This document shows, piece by piece, positions 35,410 to 47,822 of a stretch of DNA of 64,000 nt (the stretch's first letter is position 1; each line of letters starts with the position of its first letter). The translations under genes were made by a program, and so were the position numbers. The DNA is taken from contig CM034102.1 in NCBI GenBank assembly GCA_019914945.1, positions 16,543,501 through 16,607,500 on the forward strand. Direction: 5' to 3'. This DNA is from Typha latifolia. Taxonomy: Eukaryota > Streptophyta > Magnoliopsida > Poales > Typhaceae. Under the pieces are notes generated by a model that did no database searches, was not told the DNA's origin, and was given only the letters and a program-made list of their open reading frames with translations.

Positions 35410-38234
35410 CGGCTGGAGTTAGTCCTAAGACTTGGAGAGAGTGTAATGCGTAGAGGAGGTAGGGGAGATATAAATCTCCAACCCTATGGCTATGGCTTTT
35501 AATATAATTTTAATTATTTATTTATTACTTTTTTTGGGAAGATATTCGCTGCACATAACGGTTGAATTATTGGATTATGATTGGGTGCGGAATACCAGGG
35601 ATTTTAGAAATGGTGGGCAGCTACGATGTGAGTCCAATACACGGAATCTTTTGTGCATATAGATAGAGGTCATTTGTAGTCGACTATACGGGATATGTGA
35701 TTCTGTGCTAGAATCACATGATACGGATTTGAAATGGAATATAAACCGAGGACAAGTCTCGGGGGGGATGTGCCTAACTCCAATGTTTTGTGACCGGTGA
35801 CCGGGACTTTTTGGACACGCGTCGGTGAGATGGTTACGTTGATGGTGGATGCTGGTGACCGGAGCTGAACCTTCACGTGAAATGCCTAAAATGCCCTTTT
35901 CGCGTTAACGTATTATATTTTTGTCCTAATTAATATATAGCCTCCGTTGATATAATCTAACTCATAAGTTATCGAAATATACATTCTACGACAGAGCCGT
36001 CTCAATTCTATTCAAATTGATCATGCTAAACTCGATGAAATTGAGGTTAAACAAACTGTACATATATATAGTCCTCAAATATAAATTTTAATAATACTAA
36101 TCTCTCTATGGGAGAATTGCAACGTACCGGATATTCTTAGAGAAAATAAGTAAGAAAAGTGTAAAAAAAAGATTAAAACTTTTTAAGTATAATAATAATG
36201 TTAAGAAGTGGGAGGGCTTTTTCGTCATTCGAGTACGCGTTCGATTTCTCCCTCTCCCCCCGATGGTGACGTCCTCGAGACCCGGAAGTCCTCGACATCA
36301 CACCGGTTCACGTGATCCTTTACACGTGTCTAAGTACTACTCGGCTCGGTCCCACAGAGGCGCATTTACACGGGTGGGCCAGCGTGCTGCAGTAGGCGAC
36401 AAATTTCCCCACGTCGGACGCCACTCCGCGACGTGGACACCGGCTCCCACTCTCACTGTACGCTCTTACTCTCTCCAGTCCCCAGTCTTGGGCCGGGCCC
36501 ACCCATTACTCGGTGTGAGGCCCACCACAAGGACGAAAAGTGATCTAGACATGGCTGTTACGCTTTTAGTTCGCTTTCAGCTAGGCAAATATGGACAACT
36601 TGAGGAAAATTTATATTCGTAACCCGGCAAACTAATTAGTCGTTTCGATTTGAATGACAATTTTACCTCCAAGTTACCTAATTGCATTGGGCTCTCACTC
36701 TCTTTATAAGGGTACTTTCGTCATTTCGTATGATCTACTCGATGACCCACGTATTGGACATTTCTATGGGCCTTCCTCTTCCTTTTTGGACCCACAATGG
36801 TGCTCTGTCTCTCTCTCCCTCTCTCTTTTTCTTTCATTACTATATTGTTCGTAATGTTGATTCCAAGATATTAAAAAGATTCCCCGTCTTTATCAGATGC
36901 GAAAGTAATCTATTTATTAAGTCTGATCACAATACAATTAACAATAGGGGTAAAACTAATACTATGGGTTGTGTTGGATTTTGCCCAAATTGTATTAACT
37001 CGATTGCTAACTGAATCCAGCAAATGGGTTTGGATTTGAGAATAAAATCCAAGTATGTGACCCGAGATTTCCAATTCTGAGTCAGCTCCATACATACATG
37101 ACTGAATAAAAAAAATTTAATAATAGAACACGTTATGTGATGCCTACCCACCACTTGTATTAGAGTAATTATTGTAAACAGAGTATATAAAAATGCAACA
37201 ACTTTTGGAGTAGTTGAGACTTAAATAACACGGTTGAGAATAATGCCCTTGATCTAGAGACCATCCATTTGGATTTGTTAATGGAGTAGCTTCATGGAGG
37301 TAAATCTTTGATGCTATCTTTGAGGAAGGTGACCTTTACCTTTCTTTAAAATCCCTGAGCCTTTTTTTTGTATAGTGGAAGAAGGTATTGATGGATAGCT
37401 TCTTTAATTAAGATGCTACCACTTGGTTCGATGGTGGGAGGGCAATTTGGTAGGTATTGTTCCCATCTGCACTGTGTCCAATTCCACTGGAAAAAGAGAC
37501 TTCCAAGTACTGCCAAGAGATCAAGTAGTGACTTAGTCCAAATAATAATAATAACAATAATAATAAGGTCTCCTCGGCTTTGAATTGTTCTAAGCAACTC
37601 AATGGTTTTAGTGGTACGTGGGAGAAAACAATAATTAATGGCATGCTGACAGTAAAATAAGTACTAAATAAAACATTTCTAGTGGTTGATGTAAACGGAG
37701 CAATTTTAAAAGAAAATGTACATGGAGCAATAAGTATTCATACAACGTACCAATAGTTTGGGAGTATCAAGTTGTTCCCACTTGTGTATGTATGGAGACA
37801 AGTTTAGAAAGATACATACAACGAATCCAATTCAGGAGTGGGGTAGCATGAGAATATGGAATTGCAATAAAAAAAAAAGCATAGCTTATGTGATGTTTAA
37901 CAGGAAGATTTGCATTGTCTCTAAATATACAATTTGCATGTAATCCAAGATTAATCCAGACAATGATCATCGAGACATCCAACATCAGTGTTAGGTTACA
38001 AGTGCATTTGGATCTTAATCAAACCTCCATGAAGAAAGAAAATACACACGATTCAAAGACGAAGGGTAAGATGACTGCCAGCTAGAGACTATAAGACTGA
38101 AAATTGAGCATTGAGTTTTACTGCTTGTGACAACAAATAGTTCAAATAGTTTGAGCTGATTTATCGAGAACAAAAAAAGAAAAAAGAAAAGCCAATATAA
38201 TCACCAGAGACACTTTTAGTCAAGATGAGCTCCG
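35410..38234. other. Intergenic region between FLZ and RPB9 (both minus strand)
   Basis: It holds the FLZ promoter and, further on, the region past the RPB9 stop. A GC-rich patch at 36235-36560 stands out and is annotated separately. Open frames in the patch have no domain. The remainder is AT-rich with small AAT repeats near 37543-37566. Confidence 0.4.
36235..36440. promoter_or_regulatory. GC-rich patch with a cluster of ACGT (G-box/ABRE-type) cores
   Basis: Within about 170 bp there are a TGACGTC (36267-36273), two CACGTG G-boxes (36309-36314 and 36323-36328) and ACGT cores at 36411 and 36431. Such boxes are bound by plant bZIP and bHLH factors. The patch lies about 0.8-1.0 kb upstream of the FLZ start. 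The link to FLZ control is inference. Confidence 0.45.
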
Positions 38235-40534
38235 TCAATCTCTCCATCTGTGGCCACAGTTTGGGTTGCAACAGATGAAAAATAGCACCATGCCTTCTTC
38301 TCCCTTGGAGGGTGCCTACAATGTGTCATGGATTTAGGTGTCATGTATTTAGGTGTCAGTTACACAAATTAGAAAGTAGAAACCACGTCCTAGTAACTAG
38401 TACAGGAACTAAGTAAAACAAGAAACTTGAAACTTACTATAAACACAAATTCGGGCCTAAATGCATCAATTCTACTTGTGTGGAGAAACAATGCACCATT
38501 TGTAGAAGTCCTATTATCCATATCTAAGAGGCAACTGACAAGCTGATCCCTTCAGTCATAATGCTTATCATTCAGCATGCATTGTCTAACTTGCACATAA
38601 TCTAAGCAAAATAAACATTTCGACGGTTTATTTGATCACTTTGCTTTCGCGAACTGGAAAAGCTTGTAAGTAGGAAATTACAAGTATATATGCTTCTTAA
38701 ACCATTAGGTGACACCAGATGGTGCTTAAGTGGCTAGGCAGAGAGGTGGTGACTGAATGGCTACAACCTGCAAACACCTATTCCACCTCTTCACCATTTT
38801 AATTCTTGATATACTTGTCCAAGAATTGGCTTATTTTACTTGCCCCTTTTTCAAAGCTGAAGAATATAGACCACAAAGAGCATTTTGGAACGACATATAG
38901 AATATTAGCTCAAGCATTTTGCTGTCACACCAAATTTGTGGATTATTTTGCCACGGTTTGTCTCTATAGTTTCTTCTTTTTTCTACCGCACCAAATTTGT
39001 GGTTTGTTTTGCCACATCCCGCCCCCCTTTTTGCTTAGGTCTGTCACAAGATTTTCAAGAAACTTTAAGGCAAGTTTGGCTGAAGCTGGCCCAAACCTGC
39101 TAACAAATTTTTAATTCTACTTTCTGGAACAGGAATACTTAAATGAACAGGCTTCAAAAGGAAGAACAGTAGAAATAACTCTAGAAGCTCATGATAAGAA
39201 CTTAAAAATAAGAGTCAAATCTTCTAATTGATTATCCTTTCAATTTTTCTTTTTAAATTTTATTAATCCTGTTTTGCAAGCCCCAAGTCAGACTACCAGA
39301 TGCAACTTTTCCAATAGTGATGAAGACATGCAGAAGAAGAACCAACCAAGCGAACCCTATTGAAATCAACACCGTGAACTAGAAAACTGAATTCTTTACT
39401 GCAGCCAATAAGTCTGCATAATTTGCCTCATTTTTTTATTTATGGAAATTCACATCCAGAGAAAAGAAATTGGTTGCACAAAATAATCCTGAAATGCACA
39501 AAGCAGATAGGTGCCATGTAACTGACCTGGAAAAAGACAGCTTCTGGATGGTTGCAGTTGCAACATTTAACACTCCTAGTACGAGGAAGACTGGCATCAG
39601 AAGCTGCATCTTTTAGGCCATCAGTGCCCTCACCAGTAGGGTGATGTATTTCCATTTTGTAGACACATTTGTCATCAGCAACCTCCTACATGTACAATGC
39701 AATTTCATTAATATAAAGAACAAGTAATCTGAAATAATATTATCTTTAATATGAACATCACCATAATGATAACTAAAACTCAAATGAAGCCAATAAAGTA
39801 AAATTTTAATGAAGGAAATACGATGCTCCAACATCAACTAGAGGAGAATCAAGCTTAGGCTATATAGTCACAATGTTTCTAACTAGATATGCATTCACTA
39901 AGTTACAGATACAAGGGTAAGAAGAAGTATACATCAAACTTGGGTTTTGATGTTAACCATGATAAAATTTCACAGATCAAAGATAATGAACTATAAAATC
40001 AACTTTAAAGCTAATTAATCTTTAGCTCCAAAGATGAAGATAGAAGCATATACCAAATAGTGATCAAAAGAGACTTGAAGTGCAACTGGAATGATGACCG
40101 TACAAAAATTTCTCACAACCTATGAATTTTAATTTTGAAGCAAACATTCCCTTTCACGAACAAGTGCAAAGGATAATGCAGATACCTGATTCATTTACAG
40201 AATCGATTATAACTACCACAATACCCTAAACCCTAAACCCTAGTTAACATACCCCATCTACTAACTCGAAGGCCAATAGATTACCCAACATCTAACAAGG
40301 AGGAAAGAAGAGGAAGAAGACGAACCTGGTGATCGCAATTGCGGCAAGCGTAGAGGAGAGTTTGGTTCTCCTTGTCCTCCTTGGGGTAGAGTATGTTGTT
40401 GCTATCAAAAAATTGGAATGGAAGAAACCCTTCATTAGCTCAACCAAAGGCTAAATCTTACAAAAGAGATGAAAGAAAATTAGAATTCGAGATGGAGATC
40501 TTCACCATTCTCGGCAAAATTTCATGGTGCTCAT
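38235..40534 (-). CDS. NRPB9: DNA-directed RNA polymerase subunit 9 (RPB9)
   Basis: RPB9 is a small zinc-ribbon subunit of RNA polymerase II, also used in plant Pol IV and V. It acts in start-site choice, fidelity and elongation. Four exons join in phase (descending): 40534-40506, 40401-40326, 39685-39527 and 38315-38235, giving 114 residues, exactly the plant family length. Zinc ribbon 1 has [18 protein letters not shown] and YACRNC (Cys 7, 10, 29, 32). Zinc ribbon 2 has [15 protein letters not shown] and [13 protein letters not shown]. The last exon reads GEEGMVLFF where plant relatives usually have GEEGMTLFF. The last exon lies 1.2 kb from exon 3. The gene is head-to-head with the KCS gene. 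Confidence 0.95.
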
Positions 40535-41653
40535 CTTTCTCGTCTTTTACTCTCTCCTTTTTCTTTTTCTTTTTCTCTTCACCGCTCTCGACGATACTCT
40601 CCTTTCAAGTTTCAAGAAGAAGACGAAGCTCCTTTGCGCGCGTTATAGCAAGAACCGGCGCTCAAACCGGCCCGGTCCGGCCCGACCCAGGCCAAGCCCA
40701 CTAATGTGCATATCTCCATCTTGGACCTAGTTATATAATTATTTGATTATTTCGTAACCTATCTTCTAAAACTATTATTTAATTATTATAGCACCTTTAA
40801 ACTGCTTATTAGATTATGTGTAATGTTGTATTTAAGTTAATAAAATATATGTAAATTTTGGTTTTGATTTTTACCCATACTATTGTCAAACTTTTGTTTC
40901 AGTACCATTAATATTGGATGGTAATTTAGTCACTTATAGTGAGAAAAAAATATTTTTAAAATCATCAACAAACGAGAGAATAATACAACGTTTTCAGAAA
41001 ATTAAATCACTCCAAGGACGTTTATAATTTTCAATAAAGAGCCACCACTGGTATCGCACTCTAATTAGTTGGGAGCTAGAAGCTTTGATTGCACCTTGTC
41101 ATTGTTCATATTTATGTCCACAGATTTCCCTCAGCTGCCAACAAACCCCAATATTGCAGACCAAGATTGCTTCTCCCCCAAGTGTCTCCTTAATTAATTT
41201 CATTTATCATCAATGTAAAAAGTGGTTAGGAAGCTCACCAGTCACCTAGCCAACTTTGTTAGACTGGAAACTCTAAAATCTGGTTGAATCTTGTAAACAG
41301 TGTAAACTACCAACTCTTTGTTTGGTTGTCCAATCTAATTATTAGAGATTGTGGATCTAAATGCCATATATGGACTTAGGGTGTGAATAATAATATATAT
41401 GGCTAAAATATTTACGTAGGTGTGTGAGTGAATCAATTAATAGGGACACAAATGGGCTTGACTTTGAGATATATGTCAAGAGTTCGCTTCCTATTAAATG
41501 TAGATTAAGTTTAATCTATGGCACAAAGAGTAGGCATCATTCCAGCTACAACAACTCCTTGTTCGGTGCAAACATTAAATTCTCCCTCACCTACCCCACT
41601 CTCTCTGTTTCTCTCTTCCTGATCTATAAATCTCCTCTTCTGGCTTCTTAGAC
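40535..41653. other. Divergent intergenic region, RPB9 to KCS
   Basis: It is the promoter region for both genes. The 150 bp next to RPB9 are more GC-rich; the rest is AT-rich. A CT-rich leader precedes the KCS start. No coding exon or RNA gene is visible. Confidence 0.4.
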
Positions 41654-43536
41654 ATGGAAGAAAAGAAATTTCCTATGGCCGGAGAGGACACTCACCTATC
41701 GACCGAGATCGTGAACCGCGGGGTCGAGCCGTCGGGCCCCGACGCCGGGTCGCCGACCTTCTCGGTGCGGGTACGGCAGAGGCTGCCAGTCGTTTTACAG
41801 TCATCAGTGAACATGAAGTACGTTAAGCTAGGATACCACTACCTCATCAACCATGCATTATATCTCGTGACGATACCGGTGCTGGCGGTCGTTGTCGGCG
41901 CCGAGATCGGAAGCTTGAGCAGGGAGGATCTATGGAGGCAGGTGTGGGAGGAGAAGAGCCATGACGTAGCCACTGTGGTCGCCTTCTTTGGTGTGCTTGT
42001 GTTCACTATCTCGGTTTACTTCATGTCCACGCCTAGGCCTATTTATCTCATCGACTTCGCTTGTTATCGCCCATCCGATGATTTCAAGGTACGTAGTACT
42101 ATGTAAGTACTATAATATCTATAATTAATCTAGGTTAATTAGTTTATGAAGAACATCTAAGCCTTTCATAATCTCTTCGTTGTTGGTGATCGGATAAGGC
42201 AACATTAATGAGATATAATTATTACGTATCTTCCCAAAGTTCCAGAGCCTTAAACTATTAAAAATAACAATATATAAAAAAATATCACCCGCCGCTTTTT
42301 TCTTTTTTGTAGGTATCGGAGGAGGAGTTCATAGAGAAAGCTCGAAACTCCGGCAAATTCGACGAGGAAAGCCTCTCCTTCCAATCCCGGATCCTCAAAT
42401 CCTCCGGCATCGGCGACGAGACCTACCTGCCGAAGTCCATCTTCTCCCCCTCCCCCTCCGCCACCATGAAGGAAGGCCGCGCGGAGACGTCGACGACCAT
42501 GTTCGCGGCGCTGGACGAGCTCTTCGAGAAAACCGGCATCCGACCAAAAGACGTCGGCATCCTCGTCGTCAACTGCAGCCTCTTCAACCCTACTCCTTCC
42601 ATCTCCGCCATGATCGTGAACCACTACAAGATGAGAGGAAACATTCTGAGCTACAACCTTGGAGGGATGGGGTGCAGTGCCGGTGTTATTGCGATTGACT
42701 TAGCGCGAGATATGTTGCAGGCTAACCCTAATAGCTACGCAGTGGTGGTGAGCACGGAGGCGGTGAGCTTTACGTGGTATACAGGACGTAACAAGTCGAT
42801 GCTGATACCCAATTGCTTCTTCCGGATGGGCTCCTCCGCCGTGCTGCTGTCGAACCGGAGGCGCGACTTCCGGCATGCGAAGTACAAGCTGGAGCATATT
42901 GTGAGGACTCACAAGGGAGCTGACGACCGGAGCTTCAGGTGTGTATCTGAATTTTTGTAATTTACACCCGAAAGTTTGCTCTTATCGTAATTTAACCATA
43001 TGAAATATTTATGATCGATCAGGTGTATATACCAAGAAGAGGATGAGGAAAGGATCAAAGGCATCTCCATCAACCGTGACCTCTTCGAAGTTGGCAGCAA
43101 AGCCATCAAGGCCAACATCACCACCCTCGGCCCCCTCGTCCTCCCCTTCTCCGAGCAGCTCCTCTTCTTCGCCTCTCTCCTCCTCCGCCGCTCCAAGACC
43201 ACCACCGCCGACAAGCCCTACATCCCCAACTACAACCTCGCCTTCGAGCACTTCTGCGTCCACGCCGCGAGCAAAGGCGTGCTCGACGAGCTCCAACGCA
43301 GCCTCGGCCTCACCGACGACCATTTGGAGGCCTCTCGTGCCGCCCTTCGCCGCTTCGGTAACACGTCCAGCAGCAGCATTTGGTACGAGCTAGCCTACGC
43401 CGAGGCCAAGGGCCGAGTCCGGCGCGGTGACCGTGTCTGGCAGCTCGCGTTCGGCTCCGGGTTCAAGTGCAACAGCGCGGTGTGGCGCGCCGTTAGAAGT
43501 GTCCGGCAGCCGAGCCGAAACCCTTGGGTAGAGTAA
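41654..43536 (+). CDS. 3-ketoacyl-CoA synthase (KCS, FAE1/CUT1 family)
   Basis: KCS is the condensing enzyme of the ER fatty-acid elongase. It joins malonyl-CoA to long acyl-CoAs to make very-long-chain fatty acids for cuticle, suberin and sphingolipids. Three exons join in phase: 41654-42088, 42313-42938 and 43023-43536, giving 524 residues. Two membrane segments lie at about residues 62-84 and 106-124. The FAE1_CUT1 domain follows. The catalytic Cys is in [10 protein letters not shown] (about residue 266), the His in [18 protein letters not shown], and the Asn in GFGS-like [12 protein letters not shown]. The N-terminus has an extra polar stretch of about 40 residues before the first membrane segment. 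Exons 2 and 3 are strongly GC-rich, unlike the introns and neighbours. The substrate chain length cannot be told from the sequence. Confidence 0.95.
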
Positions 43537-44282
43537 GATAGAAGGGCTCGTTGTTACATCTTAGAGTGCATGAATACATGCATGCATGAGCCCATGGTAT
43601 AAAGAGATCATGGGCAATAATATATGGTCACTTTGATGTTGTTACGTACAAGTTGTTTGGAGGTGTTAATTGTAAAATTGTCAAGTTAGTCTAGAAATTG
43701 CTATTTTCCAATTGAGTCCTTATAACTATGTTGTTGAAATCTGCTAATGAAACATAACAAGTTATAATATCTCTTTAATCTTGTGGATTAATTGGCTTCG
43801 TATGGTACATAAATTACTTGATCAAAGATAGACTCAATCATTAAGGCCCCAAAAGCCCATAAGCCCTTAAGGCCCGTGTCCAGAACCTTCTCCTCCGGCC
43901 CTTGCAATACGATACTCCTGTGGAACATTGATACTTAAAAAATTAACCAATAAAGATGAAAGACTCTCGAAGAAGAAAGGAATTATCTCGTACTTTTGGG
44001 CGGAAGCTAGTTAGGTAAGTGGTTCCTAAGGACATTCTCTTTAAGCTAACGGATAAAACTCTACTCTTCTCTCTAGAGCTCGGTAGGGTTCCATTGTTCT
44101 TTCTTCCGGCTTCTTCCAATTCGTACGTCTACCTTAAAATTTCCTAAATTCTCTCAAATTCGATCTTCTTTCCGGTCCTCTCCTGGTCCTTTTCTTGCCG
44201 AGTTTTCTGCTTAAAAATTTGATTTTTTTTTCTCGGTTATTGGCCAATTATTGTTCTTAGGAATCCATCAATTAGCATTCAA
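43537..44282. other. Intergenic region and CPN20 leader
   Basis: It contains the KCS 3' UTR and the CPN20 promoter and leader. A possible leader intron could run from near 44120 to an acceptor near 44261, but this is not certain. Nothing else is seen. Confidence 0.4.
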
Positions 44283-46138
44283 ATGGCGACCATACAGTTC
44301 TCCGCGTCTGCAATGGCGGCTGGGAGGAGGACTTTTCCTTCGTTCGAGGGGCTTCATCTCTCGCCAATCACATTTAGGTCGTCTTCTTCGGTCGGGGCCT
44401 GTGGAATTGGCTATAATAGAAGGAGCTTTCAACCACTCGTTGTGAAGGCTGCTACTGTGGTGGCCCCGAAGGTATTGTTAGATTTGCGCTCATTTGGGTT
44501 TGGCCCAACTTGTTTACTGTCTCAGTTTTTGAGGTTAATTTGACAGCTTCGCTCGCTTTCTATGTGCAATTTTGATTTTTTTTTTCTTTCCTTTTCTCTT
44601 AACAATTTATCAACATGAGTATATGGCATAAGAAATATATAGCGCAGTTCATCTCTTGGAGTTTTGAGATGTAAATTATTGAATTTTACAGTATACATCC
44701 ATCAAGCCATTGAGTGACAGAGTGCTAGTTAAAATCAAGTCTTCAGAAGATAAGACCAGCGGAGGAATCTTGCTTCCCACATCTGCCCAGTCAAAACCTC
44801 AAGGGGGTGAGGTTGTTGCTGTTGGAGAGGGTAGAACCATTGGCAAGAACAAAATAGAAATCAGCGTGCAGGTATTACGCTCAAATTTGCTGATAGATGT
44901 ACTCGTATGTTTGACCTGAATGGTGTATTTCCCCCCCAGTTCTAAATTATTGAAATTATAGTAGCTTCATCAGAGGTGCTATGTTGAATTCTGGTTGCAT
45001 CTTCTCTTACGTCTTAAACTTAGTTGGCGTGATTAGCCTAAAGTTTCAGACTATTTGTAATAGGAGTCGCAACACAGTTGCATGGATCTGGCACCTCCTA
45101 ACACAAATTAGCTCTTGTAGCAGTATAGTCCTGATTCCATTTTGTTACTTGACAGTGTTATCTGATCTGTATATTTTATTCGAATGTAGTCTGGTAGCCA
45201 GGTTGTCTTCTCGAAATATGCTGGAACAGAACTTGAGTTCAATGGAACTAACCATCTCCTGTTGAAGGAAGATGATATTGTGGGTATACTTGATTCTGAT
45301 GATATCAAGGATCTTAAGCCTCTTGGGGACCGGATTCTTATTAAGGTCAGTCGTCAGGACTTATTGATCTTTACATATTACACTTTTATTTTCATCCCAG
45401 GTGATACTCATTTGCTAATATCATCTAATAACCTGATAATTTTTTTGACTTAAGCAATTTACCTCTGAGTGAAGATCCTACTTAACTCTTGATCTATGAA
45501 AATAACATTTTGTTGTTAGAGCAATTTGTGGTTCTCTATTATTTGTTTAGAAGGAAGTTTTGGGCAGTATTCATCTTCTTATGTCAACCTCAGGTTGCAG
45601 AAGCTGAAGTGAAGACTGCTGGTGGTCTTCTATTGACTGAAGCAGCCAAGGAAAAGCCTTCTGTTGGAACTGTAAGTTTGGTCTTCCGCCTTAAGATTTC
45701 TTGCATAGCTAGAAAGTAGACTTGTAGGATGGAAATGAAAGGTTATCAGGTAATTTTAGAAATTTGTTATGTCGCATGTTTCTCATTCACTCTCATTGCT
45801 TGAAAAGAAATTGCTTAATAAATTTTTCTATGACTTACATTTAGCTGAAATAATTAATCTATGACTTACATTTCTTCCGCCAATGTTCTTTCGTTTTCCT
45901 GTCTTACTATATTCTCCTTAGCATGCCATTCACTTACCATGGTGCTTGTGGCATGTAACAGGTGATTGCAGTTGGGCCTGGTCCACTGGATGAAGAGGGC
46001 AACCGGAAAGCATTGGAGGTAAGCCCTGGGAGCACCGTTATGTACTCGAAGTACGCAGGTAGTGAATTCAAGGGCACCGATGGGTCCGATTACATTGCCT
46101 TAAGAGTATCAGATGTAATGGCTATTCTTCCTTCATAA
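44283..46138 (+). CDS. CPN20: 20 kDa chaperonin, chloroplastic (CPN20/CPN21)
   Basis: CPN20 is the chloroplast co-chaperonin that caps CPN60 during folding of Rubisco and other proteins. Five exons join in phase: 44283-44471, 44692-44871, 45190-45345, 45594-45671 and 45962-46138, giving 259 residues. The first about 55 residues form a Ser/Arg-rich plastid transit peptide. Two Cpn10 units follow in tandem, as is special to this protein. The first has [20 protein letters not shown] with the mobile loop [20 protein letters not shown]. The second has [20 protein letters not shown] with [20 protein letters not shown]. It ends SDVMAILPS. The junction between the two units lies inside exon 3. Confidence 0.95.
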
Positions 46139-47822
46139 CAAGGTGGGTGTCAAACACCAAATGGTAAATTTATTGATCAACAATTATCAAGCAGCGGCCA
46201 TCATCATCTCTGAAGAAACAGAACAGATGGTATAATTTTTGGCTTGAGCTCTTATTGAGGCTAATGTATCTTCTTCAATGGATTCAAAAATTTGAGCATG
46301 TCAATCATAAACATTGGTTGACCATTAAAATCTTTATTTTGGTGCATCTGCTATATTTCTGCTGTTGTAACGTTTTTTTTTCTCAATCTTGAGGCACAGG
46401 TGGTCAAGTCCTAAATTCTAGTTTGTTGACCATTCAAATTTCTATTCCTCTTCTTTATCAAAGATCATCTCATTTTATTGATGTGGTTTGCTCTTCAACT
46501 AACAAATTTTCAGCAAAACCGTATAAATTTCGATATTACAAGTTGCAAGTTGGTAGCCATTACGTTCTGTTTACGTGTCATCTTAAGGAAGTCTACGCCA
46601 CGATTGAGTATGCTTATTTTTTATGATAGCGGATATTAATCTTCTCATTCTATAATGGATATAATATATCTTTTCCTTTTAAGGAACACTATATTAGATA
46701 TCGAACAGCATAAACTATATTTTGGTTCTTTTTAATTGCTCTTTTTTTTTTCTTTTGTATTTTAAAAACAAGGAAGACTTTTTCTTTATATTAGACTTCA
46801 CAACAACGGCGGGTTAATGACGTTTAGGCTATCAACATCCCATAAGTAAATGGCCACCACGACTAAGTTAAAGAGTGCCATAAATTATAACAATATTTGG
46901 TATCATTGATTCAGTTAATATATTGGTAAGTCCAACTAAACCTCTGAGACCGTCCAAATCCCTGATTGATCCATTTTTGGACCCAATTAGACGGACCAGA
47001 TCGAATCGAATGCGAGCACGACGCCACACCGGCTTCCGTTGTATGCATCTAGCGAGTCGAACTCAAGCCGAAAGAGACCGCCCAACTCACCATATTGACC
47101 ACCGTGCCCTCCATCTCGCTGCTCTGCGTCGATCCGTGTACGAGGGTAATTTGGGAATTCTCGCTTAACGGGCACGGTATGCTAGCTCTCCACGTTTCGA
47201 GTCGAGGAGTTTAATGGACTCTTCCAGGAATTCTCCAAAGCATCGTAAAGTTTCTTCTCTTTGAGTTATTCGAAGAGGTACGTTGCTTAGCTTTATGGCT
47301 CTTCGTCTTCTTCTTTTTTTCTGATAGAATGTACGTAAACAGCAAGTATTGCCACGAATCTTCTTCTCGTGTGGATGTTATAGTGCTCAACCTTCGTGAA
47401 TAATTAATGCAAACCATGAGGATTTCTTCCTATATATGTGTCAAAGAAACAATTTTTGGCACTTGGGTTCCTTTTTGATCTAGGTTTTGGCACTCTGTTC
47501 TTTGATTCAGCTTAATTGTTCCATTTCCTTTGCATCATCCTGGTCACCATAGTTTCGATTTAATGGTTCTTTTGTATTTGAATATATAAGGTGTCAAATC
47601 TGCTCATTGAGCTTCTCAACTGTGTTTGTGGTGTGGCTATCCCTAATTAACCAGAATATGATGTTCAAGTAAACGACTCCTATTAGTTTTCAGATTTCTT
47701 GGTGATTATCTGATTCTCCTGTACCATGTTAACTTTATGCAATATAAAATCATTTGTATAACCTTATTTTGGATGTCACAATTGCCATTTTGTACTTCTA
47801 GATATAATCAGGAGGAGGAAAA
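46139..47822. other. Intergenic region and DUF936 leader
   Basis: It contains the CPN20 3' UTR, AT-rich spacer and, from about 46960, a more GC-rich stretch that is likely the promoter of the DUF936 gene. A leader intron from near 47277 (GTACGT) to near 47803 (TTCTAG) is plausible. Open frames have no family match. Confidence 0.4.

Noticed and set aside
36263..36622. 119-codon open frame in the GC-rich patch
   Set aside because: It has no domain, no splice or codon pattern of a gene, and is open mainly because the patch is GC-rich. The ACGT cluster explains it better as regulatory DNA.
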